Shown one piece after another: positions 35,842-47,211 of a stretch of 64,000 nt of DNA. The notes beneath the pieces were generated by a model, which saw nothing but the letters and a program-made list of their open reading frames with translations, made no database searches and was not told where the DNA came from. A program made the position numbers and the translations under genes. The first letter of the stretch is position 1. Every line of letters begins with the position of its first letter. Origin of the DNA: Lysobacter_I brunescens (lineage in GTDB: Bacteria; Pseudomonadota; Gammaproteobacteria; Xanthomonadales; Xanthomonadaceae); the NCBI RefSeq assembly GCF_042677005.1, contig NZ_JBHTIF010000001.1, forward strand, positions 620,001 to 684,000. Direction: 5' to 3'.

Positions 35842-37008
35842 ATGGGCATCATCCTTAAGCGCCTTTCTCATCGTCTGAAGGTGATCGGCGCCGCCGCATT
35901 GCTGACGGTCGGCACGTTCGCGATCGCCCAGGAGTTCCGTGGCGACCATCCCGACACCTACACGGTCAAGAAGGGCGACACCCTGTGGGACATCGCCGGG
36001 CGCTTCCTGAAGAAGCCGTGGCTGTGGCCGGAGGTCTGGCAGGCCAATCCGCAGATCGCGAATCCGCACCTGATCTACCCGGGCGACGTGATCAGCCTCG
36101 CCTACCTGGACCGCGTCGGCGTCAAGCCGGGCCCGCGGACCGAGGCCCCGATCAACGCCATCCCGCTGTCGGCGATCGAAGCCTACCTGCGCGATGTGCG
36201 CGTGGTCGACAGCTTCCGTGAGCTGCCCTACGTGGTCGCCATCGAGAACGACTTCAGCCGCGGCGTCACCGGCCATCAGGTCTACGTCCGCAACCTGAAC
36301 GGCGCGCAGGTCGGCCAGCGCTACCTCGTGGTGCGTCCGACCGTCCGCCACGTGAAGGCCGACCGGCGCGAATGCTGCGACCTGCTGGGCCGCAACGACT
36401 ACGACTTCCGTGGCCGCCGCGTGGCGCTGTTCGGTCTGCCGTGGAGCGAGACCGCCAGCCCCGAGGCCGACGGCGAAGTGCTCGGCCACGAGCTGATGCG
36501 CGTCAACGCCGGCTCGGTGACCAAGATCGACCAGGGCCGCCACCGCGTGACGACCCTCAAGCTGGACGACGGCAACGGCTTCGAAGTGCGCGCCGGCGAC
36601 CGCATCATCCCGGTCGACGCCCGCCAGTACGACCTGCAGTTCTTCCCGCATGCGCCGAAGTCCGATCCCGACCCGCAGTACGGTCGCGTCCTGTCGGTGG
36701 CCTCGTCGCTGACCACCGGTGGCCCGTACGACGTGGTGGCGCTGGCGGTCGGTGCGCGCGACGGCGTCGACAACGGCACCGTGTTCTCGATCTGGCGCCA
36801 GGGCACGAACGAGTTCGACCGCGTCGAGATGGGTCGCTATCGCGGCCCCGAGAGCGTCGCCCCGCGCCACCGCGTGGAGCTGCCCGACGAGTATGCCGGC
36901 CACGTCATGGTGTTCCGCACCTTCGACCGCATGAGCTACGGTCTGGTCATGCAGAGCACCAAGCCGACCCGCGTCGGTTACCTGCTCAAGCATCCCGACG
37001 CGAAGTAA
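35842..37008 (+). CDS. LysM peptidoglycan-binding protein
   Basis: 388 residues with a signal peptide (RLKVIGAAALLTVGTFAIAQ) and one LysM domain at about 39-90 (DTYTVKKGDTLWDIAGRFLK, then WQANPQIANPHLIYPGDVIS). The remaining ~290 residues are a conserved periplasmic region without a recognised enzyme motif (PYVVAIENDFSRGVTGHQVY, GRYRGPESVAP-like). Proteins of this type regularly sit beside def and dprA in gammaproteobacteria. The role is probably structural or in cell-wall maintenance; this is inferred. Confidence 0.9.
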   Translation: MGIILKRLSHRLKVIGAAALLTVGTFAIAQEFRGDHPDTYTVKKGDTLWDIAGRFLKKPWLWPEVWQANPQIANPHLIYPGDVISLAYLDRVGVKPGPRTEAPINAIPLSAIEAYLRDVRVVDSFRELPYVVAIENDFSRGVTGHQVYVRNLNGAQVGQRYLVVRPTVRHVKADRRECCDLLGRNDYDFRGRRVALFGLPWSETASPEADGEVLGHELMRVNAGSVTKIDQGRHRVTTLKLDDGNGFEVRAGDRIIPVDARQYDLQFFPHAPKSDPDPQYGRVLSVASSLTTGGPYDVVALAVGARDGVDNGTVFSIWRQGTNEFDRVEMGRYRGPESVAPRHRVELPDEYAGHVMVFRTFDRMSYGLVMQSTKPTRVGYLLKHPDAK

Positions 37009-37046
37009 GTAGGATGAACTAAGTAGGATTTCTCCTACAGCGGAAC

Positions 37047-37072
37047 ACGACGGCGCCTGACGGCGCCGTCGT
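37047..37072 (+). terminator. Terminator after the LysM gene
   Basis: An 11-bp perfect stem, acgacggcgcc with ggcgccgtcgt around TGAC, is followed by TGTTTG. A smaller GTAGGA-TTTC-TCCTAC hairpin (37023-37038) lies just upstream. It ends 23 bases before the dprA ATG, separating dprA from the LysM gene. Confidence 0.7.
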
Positions 37073-37095
37073 TGTTTGCGGGCCACGATGACGGC

Positions 37096-38295
37096 ATGCA
37101 CGCCATCGACTCCGACACCGACGCCCTCCTCCACCTCGTCCTCGCCGGCGGCGCTGCGGCCTCGCGCCGCGCCCTGCTGGAACGCTGCGGCAGCGCTCTG
37201 GCCGCCCGCGCCGCACCACGCGCGCTCTGGCGCGAGCTCGCGCTGGACACCGCGCAGATCCGCGCCCTCGAAGGCGCGACGGGCGCGATCCCGGCCGACG
37301 GCCTGACCCGCGCCCGCGACTGGCTGGCCACACCCGGCCATCGGCTCATCGGTTGGCTCGACCCGGACTACCCGCCGCTGCTGCGCCGGATCGCCAGTCC
37401 GCCGCTGGCCCTGTTCGTCGCCGGAAACGCCGACCTGCTCTGGCATCCGGCGGTCGCCGTGGTCGGCAGCCGCGGGCCGACGGCCGGGGGGCGCGACAAC
37501 GCCCGGGCCTTCAGTCGCGCGCTGGTCGCCGCCGGCTTCGGCGTGACCAGCGGGCTGGCCGCCGGGGTCGACCGCGCCGCGCACGAGGCCGCCCTGGAGG
37601 CCGGCGGCATCACCGTCGCCGTCCTCGGCACGGGGCCGGACGTGCCCTACCCCGAGAGCCACGCCGGACTGCTGGCGCGCATGGCCGCCGAGGGCGCGGT
37701 GGTCAGCGAACATCCACCGGGCACAGGCGCGCGGCGCGAGCATTTCCCGAGCCGCAACCGGATCCTCGCCGGCCTGAGCCTCGGCACGCTGGTGATCGAG
37801 GCCGCGACCCGTTCCGGCGCGCTGATCACCGCCCGGCTGGCCGCCGAGGCCGGGCGCGAGGTGTTCGCGGTGCCCGGCTCAATCCACAACCCCATGGCGC
37901 GGGGCTGCCACCGGCTGATCCGCGACGGCGCGGCCCTCGTGGAAACCGCCGACGAGGTGATCTCGGCGCTCGGCGCCTGGGCCGGCGCCCTGCGCGGGGA
38001 CCTGCAGCGCCGACTCGCCGCCGGTCGGAACGCACCCTCCGGAGGTCGCCCCGACCCGGCGCCGCCACCGGTCGAAATCGATCCCGCCCACCACAGATTG
38101 TGGCAATCGCTCGGCCACGACCCCACCACTATGGATCAGCTGGTCGAGCGCTCCGGATTGACGGCCGCAGCCCTGTCCTCCATGCTGCTCGTCATGGAAT
38201 TGCAGGGGCGGGTGTCGGTCGAACATGGCCGCTACAGCCGCCGGACGGCACCCTTCCTTTCCGAAGCGCCCTCGGGCGCAAGTCAGGGGACATGA
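37096..38295 (+). CDS. dprA: DNA-processing protein DprA
   Basis: 399 residues from the ATG at 37096; a longer TTG start would lie in the terminator and is rejected. DprA binds incoming single-stranded DNA and loads RecA during natural transformation. The Rossmann-like core has VAVVGSRGPTAGGRDNARAF, GVTSGLAAGVDRAAHEAALE, AVLGTGPDVPYPESH, HFPSRNRILAGLS and the EAATRSGALITARLAAE block. A C-terminal winged-helix DML1-like domain (about 335-385, LWQSLGHDPTTMDQLVERSG) follows. It overlaps smg as ATGA. Confidence 0.96.
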   Translation: MHAIDSDTDALLHLVLAGGAAASRRALLERCGSALAARAAPRALWRELALDTAQIRALEGATGAIPADGLTRARDWLATPGHRLIGWLDPDYPPLLRRIASPPLALFVAGNADLLWHPAVAVVGSRGPTAGGRDNARAFSRALVAAGFGVTSGLAAGVDRAAHEAALEAGGITVAVLGTGPDVPYPESHAGLLARMAAEGAVVSEHPPGTGARREHFPSRNRILAGLSLGTLVIEAATRSGALITARLAAEAGREVFAVPGSIHNPMARGCHRLIRDGAALVETADEVISALGAWAGALRGDLQRRLAAGRNAPSGGRPDPAPPPVEIDPAHHRLWQSLGHDPTTMDQLVERSGLTAAALSSMLLVMELQGRVSVEHGRYSRRTAPFLSEAPSGASQGT

Positions 38296-38765
38296 AAGAA
38301 AGCATTCTCGATGTGCTGCTCTATCTCTTCGAGCACTACATCGCCAACGACGCGGACCTGGTCCGGGACCGCGACTCCCTGCAGAACGGTCTGCTCGAAG
38401 CCGGCTTCAGCCCGGCCGAGATCCACAAGGCATTCGACTGGCTGGACGGTCTGGCCGAGCGTCGCCACGACGCCGCCGCACCGCGCGCCGGCGGTCCCAC
38501 CCGCATCTTCTTCGGCCCGGAACTCGACAAGCTTGATGTCGACTGCCGCGGCTTCCTGATGTTCCTCGAACAGCAGGGCATCCTCGACGCCAACCAGCGC
38601 GAGCTGGTGCTCGACCGCGCCATGGCCCTGGACCAGGACGAACTCGACCTGGACGACCTCAAGTGGGTCGTGCTGATGGTGCTGTTCAACCAGCCGGGCT
38701 CGGAAGCGGCCTACGCCTGGATGGAAACGCAGATGTTCGAGGATGACGGCGAACTGGTGCATTGA
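38292..38765 (+). CDS. smg: Smg family protein (DUF494)
   Basis: 157 residues, the usual length. MKESILDVLLYLFEHYI and the C-terminal ELDLDDLKWVVLMVLFNQPG are the family signatures. Highly acidic and alpha-helical. The gene regularly follows dprA near def-fmt in gammaproteobacteria, but the biochemical role is unclear. Translationally coupled to dprA. Confidence 0.95.
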   Translation: MKESILDVLLYLFEHYIANDADLVRDRDSLQNGLLEAGFSPAEIHKAFDWLDGLAERRHDAAAPRAGGPTRIFFGPELDKLDVDCRGFLMFLEQQGILDANQRELVLDRAMALDQDELDLDDLKWVVLMVLFNQPGSEAAYAWMETQMFEDDGELVH

Positions 38766-38883
38766 CCGGCGGCGCCATGCGCGCGCCGGGCGGCGTGAAA
38801 AAAAACGTCGCACGTTCTAAGCTGCCTGTGGGGGAGATCCGGGGAACGGCGGCAAGGCCGCCCGTTTGCAGACAGGAACAGGC

Positions 38884-39693
38884 ATGACCGATTGGTATTA
38901 CCACGCACCCGGCCAGGGTCGCGTCGGTCCATTGAGCGCGGACGAGATGCGCGCGCGCTTCCGCGATCGCCGCATCACGCGCGACATGCTGGCGTGGCAC
39001 GACGGCCTGCGCGAATGGCAGCCGGTCGATCGCCTGATCGAGGAGCTGGGCCTGACCGGCATCGAGCAGGATCTCTCGCGACCACCGCCGGTGCCGCCGC
39101 GACCGGCCGCCGCCGTCGCCTCGCACGCCGCGCGTCCCAGCACGCCCATCGAACCGCCGCCGTCCAACCGCACCGGCTGCATCATCGCCGCGATCGCGGT
39201 CGGCATCGGCGGCCTGGTGATGCTGGCGATCCTCGCCGCGATCGCACTGCCCGCCTACCAGGACTACGTCAAGCGTGCGAAAGCCGCGCAGGGGCAGTCG
39301 CCGGGACAGACCATCGCAGAGCCGCAGGCGTCCGTCGAACGGACGTTCGACGCCGATCGCATGGCCGATACCGATGCGCTGGCGCGCGAACTGGTGACCC
39401 TGGCGATGCGCGACATGGCCGATGCCGGCGCCTGCCCCGATGTCTACGAATTCGAGCGCATCCAGGTCCGCCAGCCGCGCCTGCAGGGCAGCGAGGACGG
39501 CTGGTTCGCACTGGACCCGGCGCGTCCCGACAGCGGCCAGTGCGCCTACGACGTGGGTTACCTGGGTTTCGGTCCGCAGCTCGACGGCCGCCATGTCCGC
39601 TACGAGGTCTCGCGGGTCGGCGACGAGATCGTGATTCGCTGCAGCAACCGCAGCCTGCAGCCGCAGCATCTCCCGCCCGATTGCCGACCCTGA
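38884..39693 (+). CDS. GYF_2 (DUF4339) protein with pilin-like membrane segment
   Basis: 269 residues. The N-terminal ~55 residues are a GYF_2 domain (MTDWYYHAPGQGRVGPLSAD, then RITRDMLAWHDGLREWQPVD), which typically binds proline-rich peptides. A Pro-rich linker (PPPVPPRPAAA) leads to a membrane segment followed by LAAIALPAYQDYVKRAKAAQ, which closely copies the N-terminal helix of type IV pilins. A Cys-containing extracytoplasmic C-terminal domain has CPDVY, SGQCAYDVGYLGFG and IRCSN. Start chosen at MTDWYY, since a GGAACAGGC site precedes it and the two related genes downstream start the same way (MTDWYYSD, MTEWYYSD). First of four related genes. Confidence 0.78.
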   Translation: MTDWYYHAPGQGRVGPLSADEMRARFRDRRITRDMLAWHDGLREWQPVDRLIEELGLTGIEQDLSRPPPVPPRPAAAVASHAARPSTPIEPPPSNRTGCIIAAIAVGIGGLVMLAILAAIALPAYQDYVKRAKAAQGQSPGQTIAEPQASVERTFDADRMADTDALARELVTLAMRDMADAGACPDVYEFERIQVRQPRLQGSEDGWFALDPARPDSGQCAYDVGYLGFGPQLDGRHVRYEVSRVGDEIVIRCSNRSLQPQHLPPDCRP

Positions 39694-39700
39694 GGCCCGC

Positions 39701-40240
39701 ATGAGCACACCCCCGCACTTCCCGCCCGGACCACCGCCGGCACCGTCCCATGCACCGCGACAGCCGCCACCGAAGAAGATGTCCGGCTGCGCCATCGCCG
39801 CGATCGTCGGCGTCGTGGTGGGTTTCTTCGGCATCGTCGTGATCGGCATCCTCGCCGCGATCGCGCTGCCGGCGTACCAGCAGTACGTGGTGCGTTCGCA
39901 GATCGCGTCGCTGCAGCCGAAGCTCGAACCGCTGCGGCAGGCCATCGACGAGTACCGCGCGGCGAACGATGCGTGTCCGGCGACCAATCTCGACGTCGGC
40001 GTCTCGCCCTCCCTGACCTATTACCTCGACACCAACGCCACGCGGGCCGCCGAGGTGCGCGTCTTCACCTCGCCGGAAGGACGCTGCGGCGTCCTGGTGA
40101 GCTTCCGCAACGTGACCAGCCTGCCGACCAGCGCCGTGCTCACGCTCGAATCCGACGGCGGCCGCTGGCGCTGCGGCGGCACCGTACCCGACACCTTCCT
40201 TCCCCCGCAGTGCAGGGCCGGCACCTCGCCGACGCCCTGA
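39701..40240 (+). CDS. Pilin-like membrane protein with proline-rich N-terminus
   Basis: 179 residues. Its Pro-rich N-terminus (FPPGPPPAPSHAPRQPPPKK) could be the ligand of the GYF domains encoded on either side. It then has a hydrophobic helix and GILAAIALPAYQQYVVRSQI, a type IV pilin-like segment without a normal prepilin leader. The exterior domain carries Cys (NDACPATN, EGRCGVLVSF, RWRCGG, PPQCRAG) that may form disulfides, as in minor pilins. It starts eight bases after the previous stop. Function inferred from architecture only. Confidence 0.72.
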   Translation: MSTPPHFPPGPPPAPSHAPRQPPPKKMSGCAIAAIVGVVVGFFGIVVIGILAAIALPAYQQYVVRSQIASLQPKLEPLRQAIDEYRAANDACPATNLDVGVSPSLTYYLDTNATRAAEVRVFTSPEGRCGVLVSFRNVTSLPTSAVLTLESDGGRWRCGGTVPDTFLPPQCRAGTSPTP

Positions 40241-40264
40241 TCGCATGTCCAAGAGAACGACACG

Positions 40265-41161
40265 ATGACCGATTGGTACTACAGCGACGCGCAACGCCAG
40301 CAGCACGGACCGGTGGATGCCGGCGAACTCGCGGCGCTGCACAACAAGGGCCTGCTGACCGCCGACATGCTGGTCTGGCGCGAGGGCATGTCCGGATGGA
40401 AGCCGTGGAGCGAGATGATCCGCGAAGTCATCGCCGGCGGTGCGCCGGAAGATCCGCGCGCCGAAGCCATGGCGCGCGCTGCGGAAGCGGCGCCGAACGA
40501 CGGTGCCTACCGACCCTACGCCATCGTCGAGCCATCGCCCTACGCACCGCCGCAGGCGCAGGTCGCCGCAGGCGGCGGCATCGTCACCGGCGGGCACGTC
40601 GTGTACGCCGGGTTCTGGAAACGCGTGGCCGCCAGCGTCATCGACAACTTCCTGCTCGGCATCGTCGGCGGGATCATCGGCGGCGTGCTCGGCGTCGCGA
40701 TCGGCCTGGGCGCGGGCCTGGAAGACAGCCCGGTGCTGGACGTGATGGTCAACCTGTTCTCGATCGCACTGGGCGCCGTGTATTTCGGCTGGATGCATTC
40801 CTCCGAGCACCAGGCGTCGCTGGGCAAGATGGCGGTCGGCATCAAGGTGGTGCGCACCAGCGGCGAGCGGATCAGTTTCGCGCGCGGCATCGGCCGCCAC
40901 TTCGCCACGATCCTCAGCGCGATCATCCTGTGCATCGGCTACCTGATGGCCGCCTTCACGGATCGCAAGCAGGCGCTGCACGACATGATCTGCGACACGC
41001 TGGTGGTCGACAAGCACGCCTTCACCGACCATCCCGAATGGCAGAGCGAGGAGCTGGGCACGGTCACGATCGTGATCCTGGTCCTGTTCGGACTGATGCT
41101 GCTCGGCCTGTTCGCGGTGATCATGATCGCCGGCGCGGCGCTGATGGGCGGCATGCGCTGA
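40265..41161 (+). CDS. GYF_2 plus RDD-domain membrane protein (copy 1)
   Basis: 298 residues. An N-terminal GYF_2 domain (MTDWYYSDAQRQQHGPVDAG, LVWREGMSGWKPW) is joined by a short linker (YAIVEPSPYAPPQ) to an RDD membrane domain: FWKRVAASVIDNFLL (Arg and Asp of RDD), a glycine-rich transmembrane helix, SLGKMAVGIKVVRTSG and DRKQALHDMICDTLVVDKH. A last transmembrane helix follows. RDD proteins are predicted transporters or ion antiporters of uncertain substrate. Closely related to the next gene. Confidence 0.82.
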   Translation: MTDWYYSDAQRQQHGPVDAGELAALHNKGLLTADMLVWREGMSGWKPWSEMIREVIAGGAPEDPRAEAMARAAEAAPNDGAYRPYAIVEPSPYAPPQAQVAAGGGIVTGGHVVYAGFWKRVAASVIDNFLLGIVGGIIGGVLGVAIGLGAGLEDSPVLDVMVNLFSIALGAVYFGWMHSSEHQASLGKMAVGIKVVRTSGERISFARGIGRHFATILSAIILCIGYLMAAFTDRKQALHDMICDTLVVDKHAFTDHPEWQSEELGTVTIVILVLFGLMLLGLFAVIMIAGAALMGGMR

Positions 41162-41216
41162 TCACGCCGCAGACGACGCCGCAGCACATACAGACACGAA
41201 CGACCGGGGACATGCG

Positions 41217-42251
41217 ATGACCGAGTGGTACTACAGCGATGCGCAACGACAGCAGCAGGGACCGGTGGGGAGCGAGGAACTCGCGTCCCTGCACGGACGC
41301 GGCCTGCTCGCGCCGGACAGCCTGGTCTGGCGCGAAGGCCTGGCCGCCTGGGTGCCGTGGCGGGAGATCATGCACGAGGTGGTCTCCGGCGCTGCGCCCG
41401 CTGCGACGCGCACGGACGTGTCGGCCGCGGACATCGCACCCGCGAGCGACATGCCCGCCGCCGAACCATTCGCAGCCGCGTCGGGCTCGCCCTTCGGCGA
41501 TCCGTCGCCGGCCGCACCGACGCCTGCGGCCGCGGACGACGCCTTCCGTCCCTACGCCATCGCCGAAGCCTCGCCCTACGCTCCGCCGCAGGCCAGCGTG
41601 TCCGGCGTCGATGCCGGCTATGTCGCCGGCGGCCACGTGGTCCACGCCGGCCTGTGGAAGCGCTTCGCGGCCAGCGTGATCGACAGCTTCGTCACCACCA
41701 TCCTCACCTATGCCCTGCTGATCCCGCTGATGCTCGTCGGCTTCGGCTCGATGGGGGCGATGGGCGCCGGCGGCGACAACCCGTTCGCGGCGGGCGCCAG
41801 CGTGGCGATGATGCTGCTGGTGTACCCGATCATGTTCGCGATCCCCAGCGCCTATTTCGGCTGGATGCAGTCCTCGTCGCTGCAGGCCAGCCTGGGCAAG
41901 ATGGCGATCGGGATCAAGGTCGTGCGCGGCGACGGCACCCGGGTGAGCTTCTGGCGCGCCTTCCTGCGCTCGCTGTTCTACGTGGTGTTCGGCACCGTCA
42001 CCTGCGGCCTGGGCGTCCTGGTCTCCGGCCTGATGGCGGCACTGACCGAGCGCAAGCAGGCCCTGCACGACATGGTCTGCGACACCCTGGTGGTCGACAA
42101 GCATGCCTTCACCGACCATCCCGAATGGCAGAGCGAGGAGCTGGGTACGGTCACGATCGTGATCCTGGTCCTGTTCGCCCTGCTCTTCGTCGGCATGATC
42201 GCGGCCTACGCGATCATGGGCGCGGTGATGCTCGGCGGCATGGGCAACTGA
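41217..42251 (+). CDS. GYF_2 plus RDD-domain membrane protein (copy 2)
   Basis: 344 residues, same architecture as copy 1: MTEWYYSDAQRQQQGPVGSE, LVWREGLAAWVPW, a longer Ala/Pro-rich linker, then LWKRFAASVIDSFVT, SLGKMAIGIKVVRGDG and ERKQALHDMVCDTLVVDKH. Its transmembrane helices differ from copy 1, but 91 bases near the 3' end are almost identical between the two genes (42087-42177 and 41000-41090). 55 bases separate the copies. Confidence 0.82.
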   Translation: MTEWYYSDAQRQQQGPVGSEELASLHGRGLLAPDSLVWREGLAAWVPWREIMHEVVSGAAPAATRTDVSAADIAPASDMPAAEPFAAASGSPFGDPSPAAPTPAAADDAFRPYAIAEASPYAPPQASVSGVDAGYVAGGHVVHAGLWKRFAASVIDSFVTTILTYALLIPLMLVGFGSMGAMGAGGDNPFAAGASVAMMLLVYPIMFAIPSAYFGWMQSSSLQASLGKMAIGIKVVRGDGTRVSFWRAFLRSLFYVVFGTVTCGLGVLVSGLMAALTERKQALHDMVCDTLVVDKHAFTDHPEWQSEELGTVTIVILVLFALLFVGMIAAYAIMGAVMLGGMGN

Positions 42252-42365
42252 GCCTCGTCAAGCGCATTCATGTAGCTGAACGCAACCGGGCAGCGGTCAC
42301 GCGAAGGGACGCCTGCTTGACAGCGGCGCCCCGGACGTGACACCACTAAAAAAAGGAACTGACCG

Positions 42366-42389
42366 ACGCCCGGGCCCAAACCCGGGCGT
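42366..42389. terminator. G+C-rich hairpin upstream of topA
   Basis: acgcccggg (42366-42374) pairs with 42381-42389 around CCCAAA. No T run follows, so it is only a possible terminator of the RDD gene. Confidence 0.4.
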
Positions 42390-42485
42390 TGCCGTCTGAT
42401 CGAATCCGCCGATCCGGCCCTGCCGGGACCGGCACCACCTCTGCCCCCGGCCCCCGTGGCCGGCCTTCCGGACCCCCCGCCCGAA

Positions 42486-45098
<2,613 letters not shown>

Positions 45099-45121
45099 GG
45101 ATGGGCGTCATCGCCTGATCG

Positions 45122-45145
45122 GTCCCGCCCGCATCCGGGCGGGAC
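45122..45145 (+). terminator. topA terminator hairpin
   Basis: gtcccgcccg (45122-45131) and cgggcgggac (45136-45145) form a 10-bp stem with a CATC loop, 23 bases after the topA stop. The T run is weak (ATTCG). Confidence 0.6.
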
Positions 45146-45620
45146 ATTCGCGACACATCGCGCCACGCAGCGCACCGATCGCGATATCGAAGACGCATTC
45201 CCGGCTGTCCCGCAGGACAGCCCCGGGACAGCGGCATGCGCCCTCGGCGCCCCGCCCGGGACAATTCCGGAAATCCGATAAGTCATTGAAATAAATGACG
45301 AATCGCAATGTGAAATAGCGCGAAACCGGTCACGTCGCCGCGCTTGCGGATCGCCGCACACTGGCCGCGCCCCTGACCGGCGCCGCGCAGTCCCCCACGG
45401 TGCGAGCCCGCCTCCGGCCACGTTCGATCGCGCCCGCCCCGCTGCGGATCCGCGATCCGCGCCGCACGTCGGACACGGGCCACAGGATCCCCGGGCCGCC
45501 GCGTCCCCCGGCGCGCGAACCCTCCCGTCGGCCCTGTGCCCCGCATCTGCCCGGCCGCGCATCCGCACGCGTGGCGCGGCCGGGCAGGTCCGCCCTCCCT
45601 CAAGACAGGACGTTTCGACC
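45146..45620. other. LPMO upstream region with an AT-rich palindrome
   Basis: 475 bases with no gene seen. It contains one conspicuously AT-rich island at about 45270-45318 in otherwise very G+C-rich DNA. Within it GTCATT-GAAATA-AATGAC (45282-45299) is a perfect 6-bp palindrome, overlapped by TTGAAA (45286-45291), with TGAAAT 19 bases on. It could be a promoter with an operator for the LPMO gene, though the 300-base distance to the ATG is long. Confidence 0.4.
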
Positions 45621-47108
45621 ATGACCCCGTTCCGTACTCCCGCGCTGGCCCTGCTGGCCGCAGGCGCGGCCGTGCTCGGCCTGCGCGCCGCGCCCACGCT
45701 GGCCCACGGCACCATGACCACCCCGCAGAGCCGCGTCTACGCCTGCGCCCAGGGCAACATCGAGAACCCCAGCGACCCCGCCTGCCGCGCCGCCAGCGCG
45801 ATCAGCGGCACCCAGACCTTCTACAACTGGATGGGCATCAACCAGGCCAACGCCAACGGCAACCACCGCGCCGTGGTCCCCGACGGCACGCTGTGCAGCG
45901 GCAACAACCCGACCTTCAGCGGCCTCGACCTGGCCCGCGGCGACTGGCAGGCCACGCCGATCGCGCCCGACGCCAACGGCCGTTTCCTGTTCAAGTTCCG
46001 CGGCACCGCGCCGCACGCCACCCGCGACTGGGTCTTCTACGTCACCCGCGACGGCTGGGACCCGAACCGCCCGCTGGCCTGGGGCGACCTGGAGGAGTTC
46101 TGCCGGCTCGGCAACACCCCGCTGTCGGCCGACGGCACCTACCACCTGAGCTGCCCGCTGCCGAAGAAGAGCGGCCGCCACGTCATCTACAACACCTGGC
46201 AGCGCTCGGACTCGACCGAAGCCTTCTACACCTGCATGGACGTCAAGTTCGACGGCACCACCCCGCCGCCGCCGACCTGGCGCGACGTCGGGCCGCTGAG
46301 CGCGCAGAACGACCTGCCGGTGGCCACCCTCGTCCGCCTGCGCGTGCTCAACGCCGACGGCAGCGAGGCCGAACGCGTGGAAACGGCCCTCGCGAGCGGC
46401 CAGACCGCCGCGGCCACCTGGCCCGGGGTGGTCGCCCGCAACGTCAACGCGCGCGCCCTGTACGGCCGCATCGGCGTCCTGAGCAACGGCAGCATCGCCC
46501 CGGTCGACGCCGCGGTGGGCAACCGCATCTACCTCACCGGCAGCGGGCGCACCCACGCGCTCGACATCCAGGTACCCGATGCGCCGCCGCCGACCTGGCG
46601 CGACGTCGGTGCGCTCACCGCGCAGAACGCGCTGCCGGTGGGCACCGTGGTCACCCTGCGCGTGTTCAACGCCAACGGCACCGATGCCGAGCGCATCGAG
46701 ACCACCCTGGCCGACGGCCAGACCACGGTCACCGCCTGGCCGCTGCGGGTGGCCCAGAACGTGAACGCGCGCGCCTCCACGGCGCGGATCGGCGTCCTGG
46801 CGAACGGTGCGATCAGCCCGGTGGCCTCGGCGACCGCCAACCGCATCTTCCTCAACGCCACCGGCCTGACCCATCAGGTCGACATCCGCCTGCCCGACAC
46901 GCCGCCGCCGGGCGACTACGACTACGTCTATCCCGACGGCATCGGCAGGTACATCCCGGGCCAGACCGTGGTGAAGGCCGCCGACGGCAAGCTCTATGCC
47001 TGCCGCCCGTTCCCGAACGGCCAGTGGTGCAACATCAACCATCCCGCCTACGCGCCCGGCACCGGCTGGGCCTGGGGCGATGCCTGGGTGCTGTTCCAGA
47101 CCCGCTGA
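45621..47108 (+). CDS. AA10 lytic polysaccharide monooxygenase (chitin-active type)
   Basis: 495 residues. A signal peptide (LALLAAGAAVLGLRAAPTLA) is cut before His29, which becomes the N-terminal histidine of the copper brace (HGTMTTPQSR); the second ligand is His132 in GTAPHATRDWVFYVT. This AA10 domain (about 29-215, with CRLGNTPLSADGTYHLSCPL) cleaves chitin or cellulose oxidatively; the sequence type suggests chitin. Two ~100-residue GbpA-like modules follow, both starting PPPTWRDVG and containing AQN(D/A)LPV. The C-terminal ~55 residues (IPGQTVVKAADGKLYACRPF, YAPGTGWAWGDAW) look like a CBM5/12-type chitin-binding domain. Exported, apparently monocistronic. Confidence 0.93.
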   Translation: MTPFRTPALALLAAGAAVLGLRAAPTLAHGTMTTPQSRVYACAQGNIENPSDPACRAASAISGTQTFYNWMGINQANANGNHRAVVPDGTLCSGNNPTFSGLDLARGDWQATPIAPDANGRFLFKFRGTAPHATRDWVFYVTRDGWDPNRPLAWGDLEEFCRLGNTPLSADGTYHLSCPLPKKSGRHVIYNTWQRSDSTEAFYTCMDVKFDGTTPPPPTWRDVGPLSAQNDLPVATLVRLRVLNADGSEAERVETALASGQTAAATWPGVVARNVNARALYGRIGVLSNGSIAPVDAAVGNRIYLTGSGRTHALDIQVPDAPPPTWRDVGALTAQNALPVGTVVTLRVFNANGTDAERIETTLADGQTTVTAWPLRVAQNVNARASTARIGVLANGAISPVASATANRIFLNATGLTHQVDIRLPDTPPPGDYDYVYPDGIGRYIPGQTVVKAADGKLYACRPFPNGQWCNINHPAYAPGTGWAWGDAWVLFQTR

Positions 47109-47211
47109 CGCGACCGACGACTCCGGCAGCCTCGCGCGCGGGGCTGCCGCGCTTCAGTTCGCGGCCAGCCACGCCCTTCCCTGCACCCTCCCGGGCGCGC
47201 AAGATGCGCGC

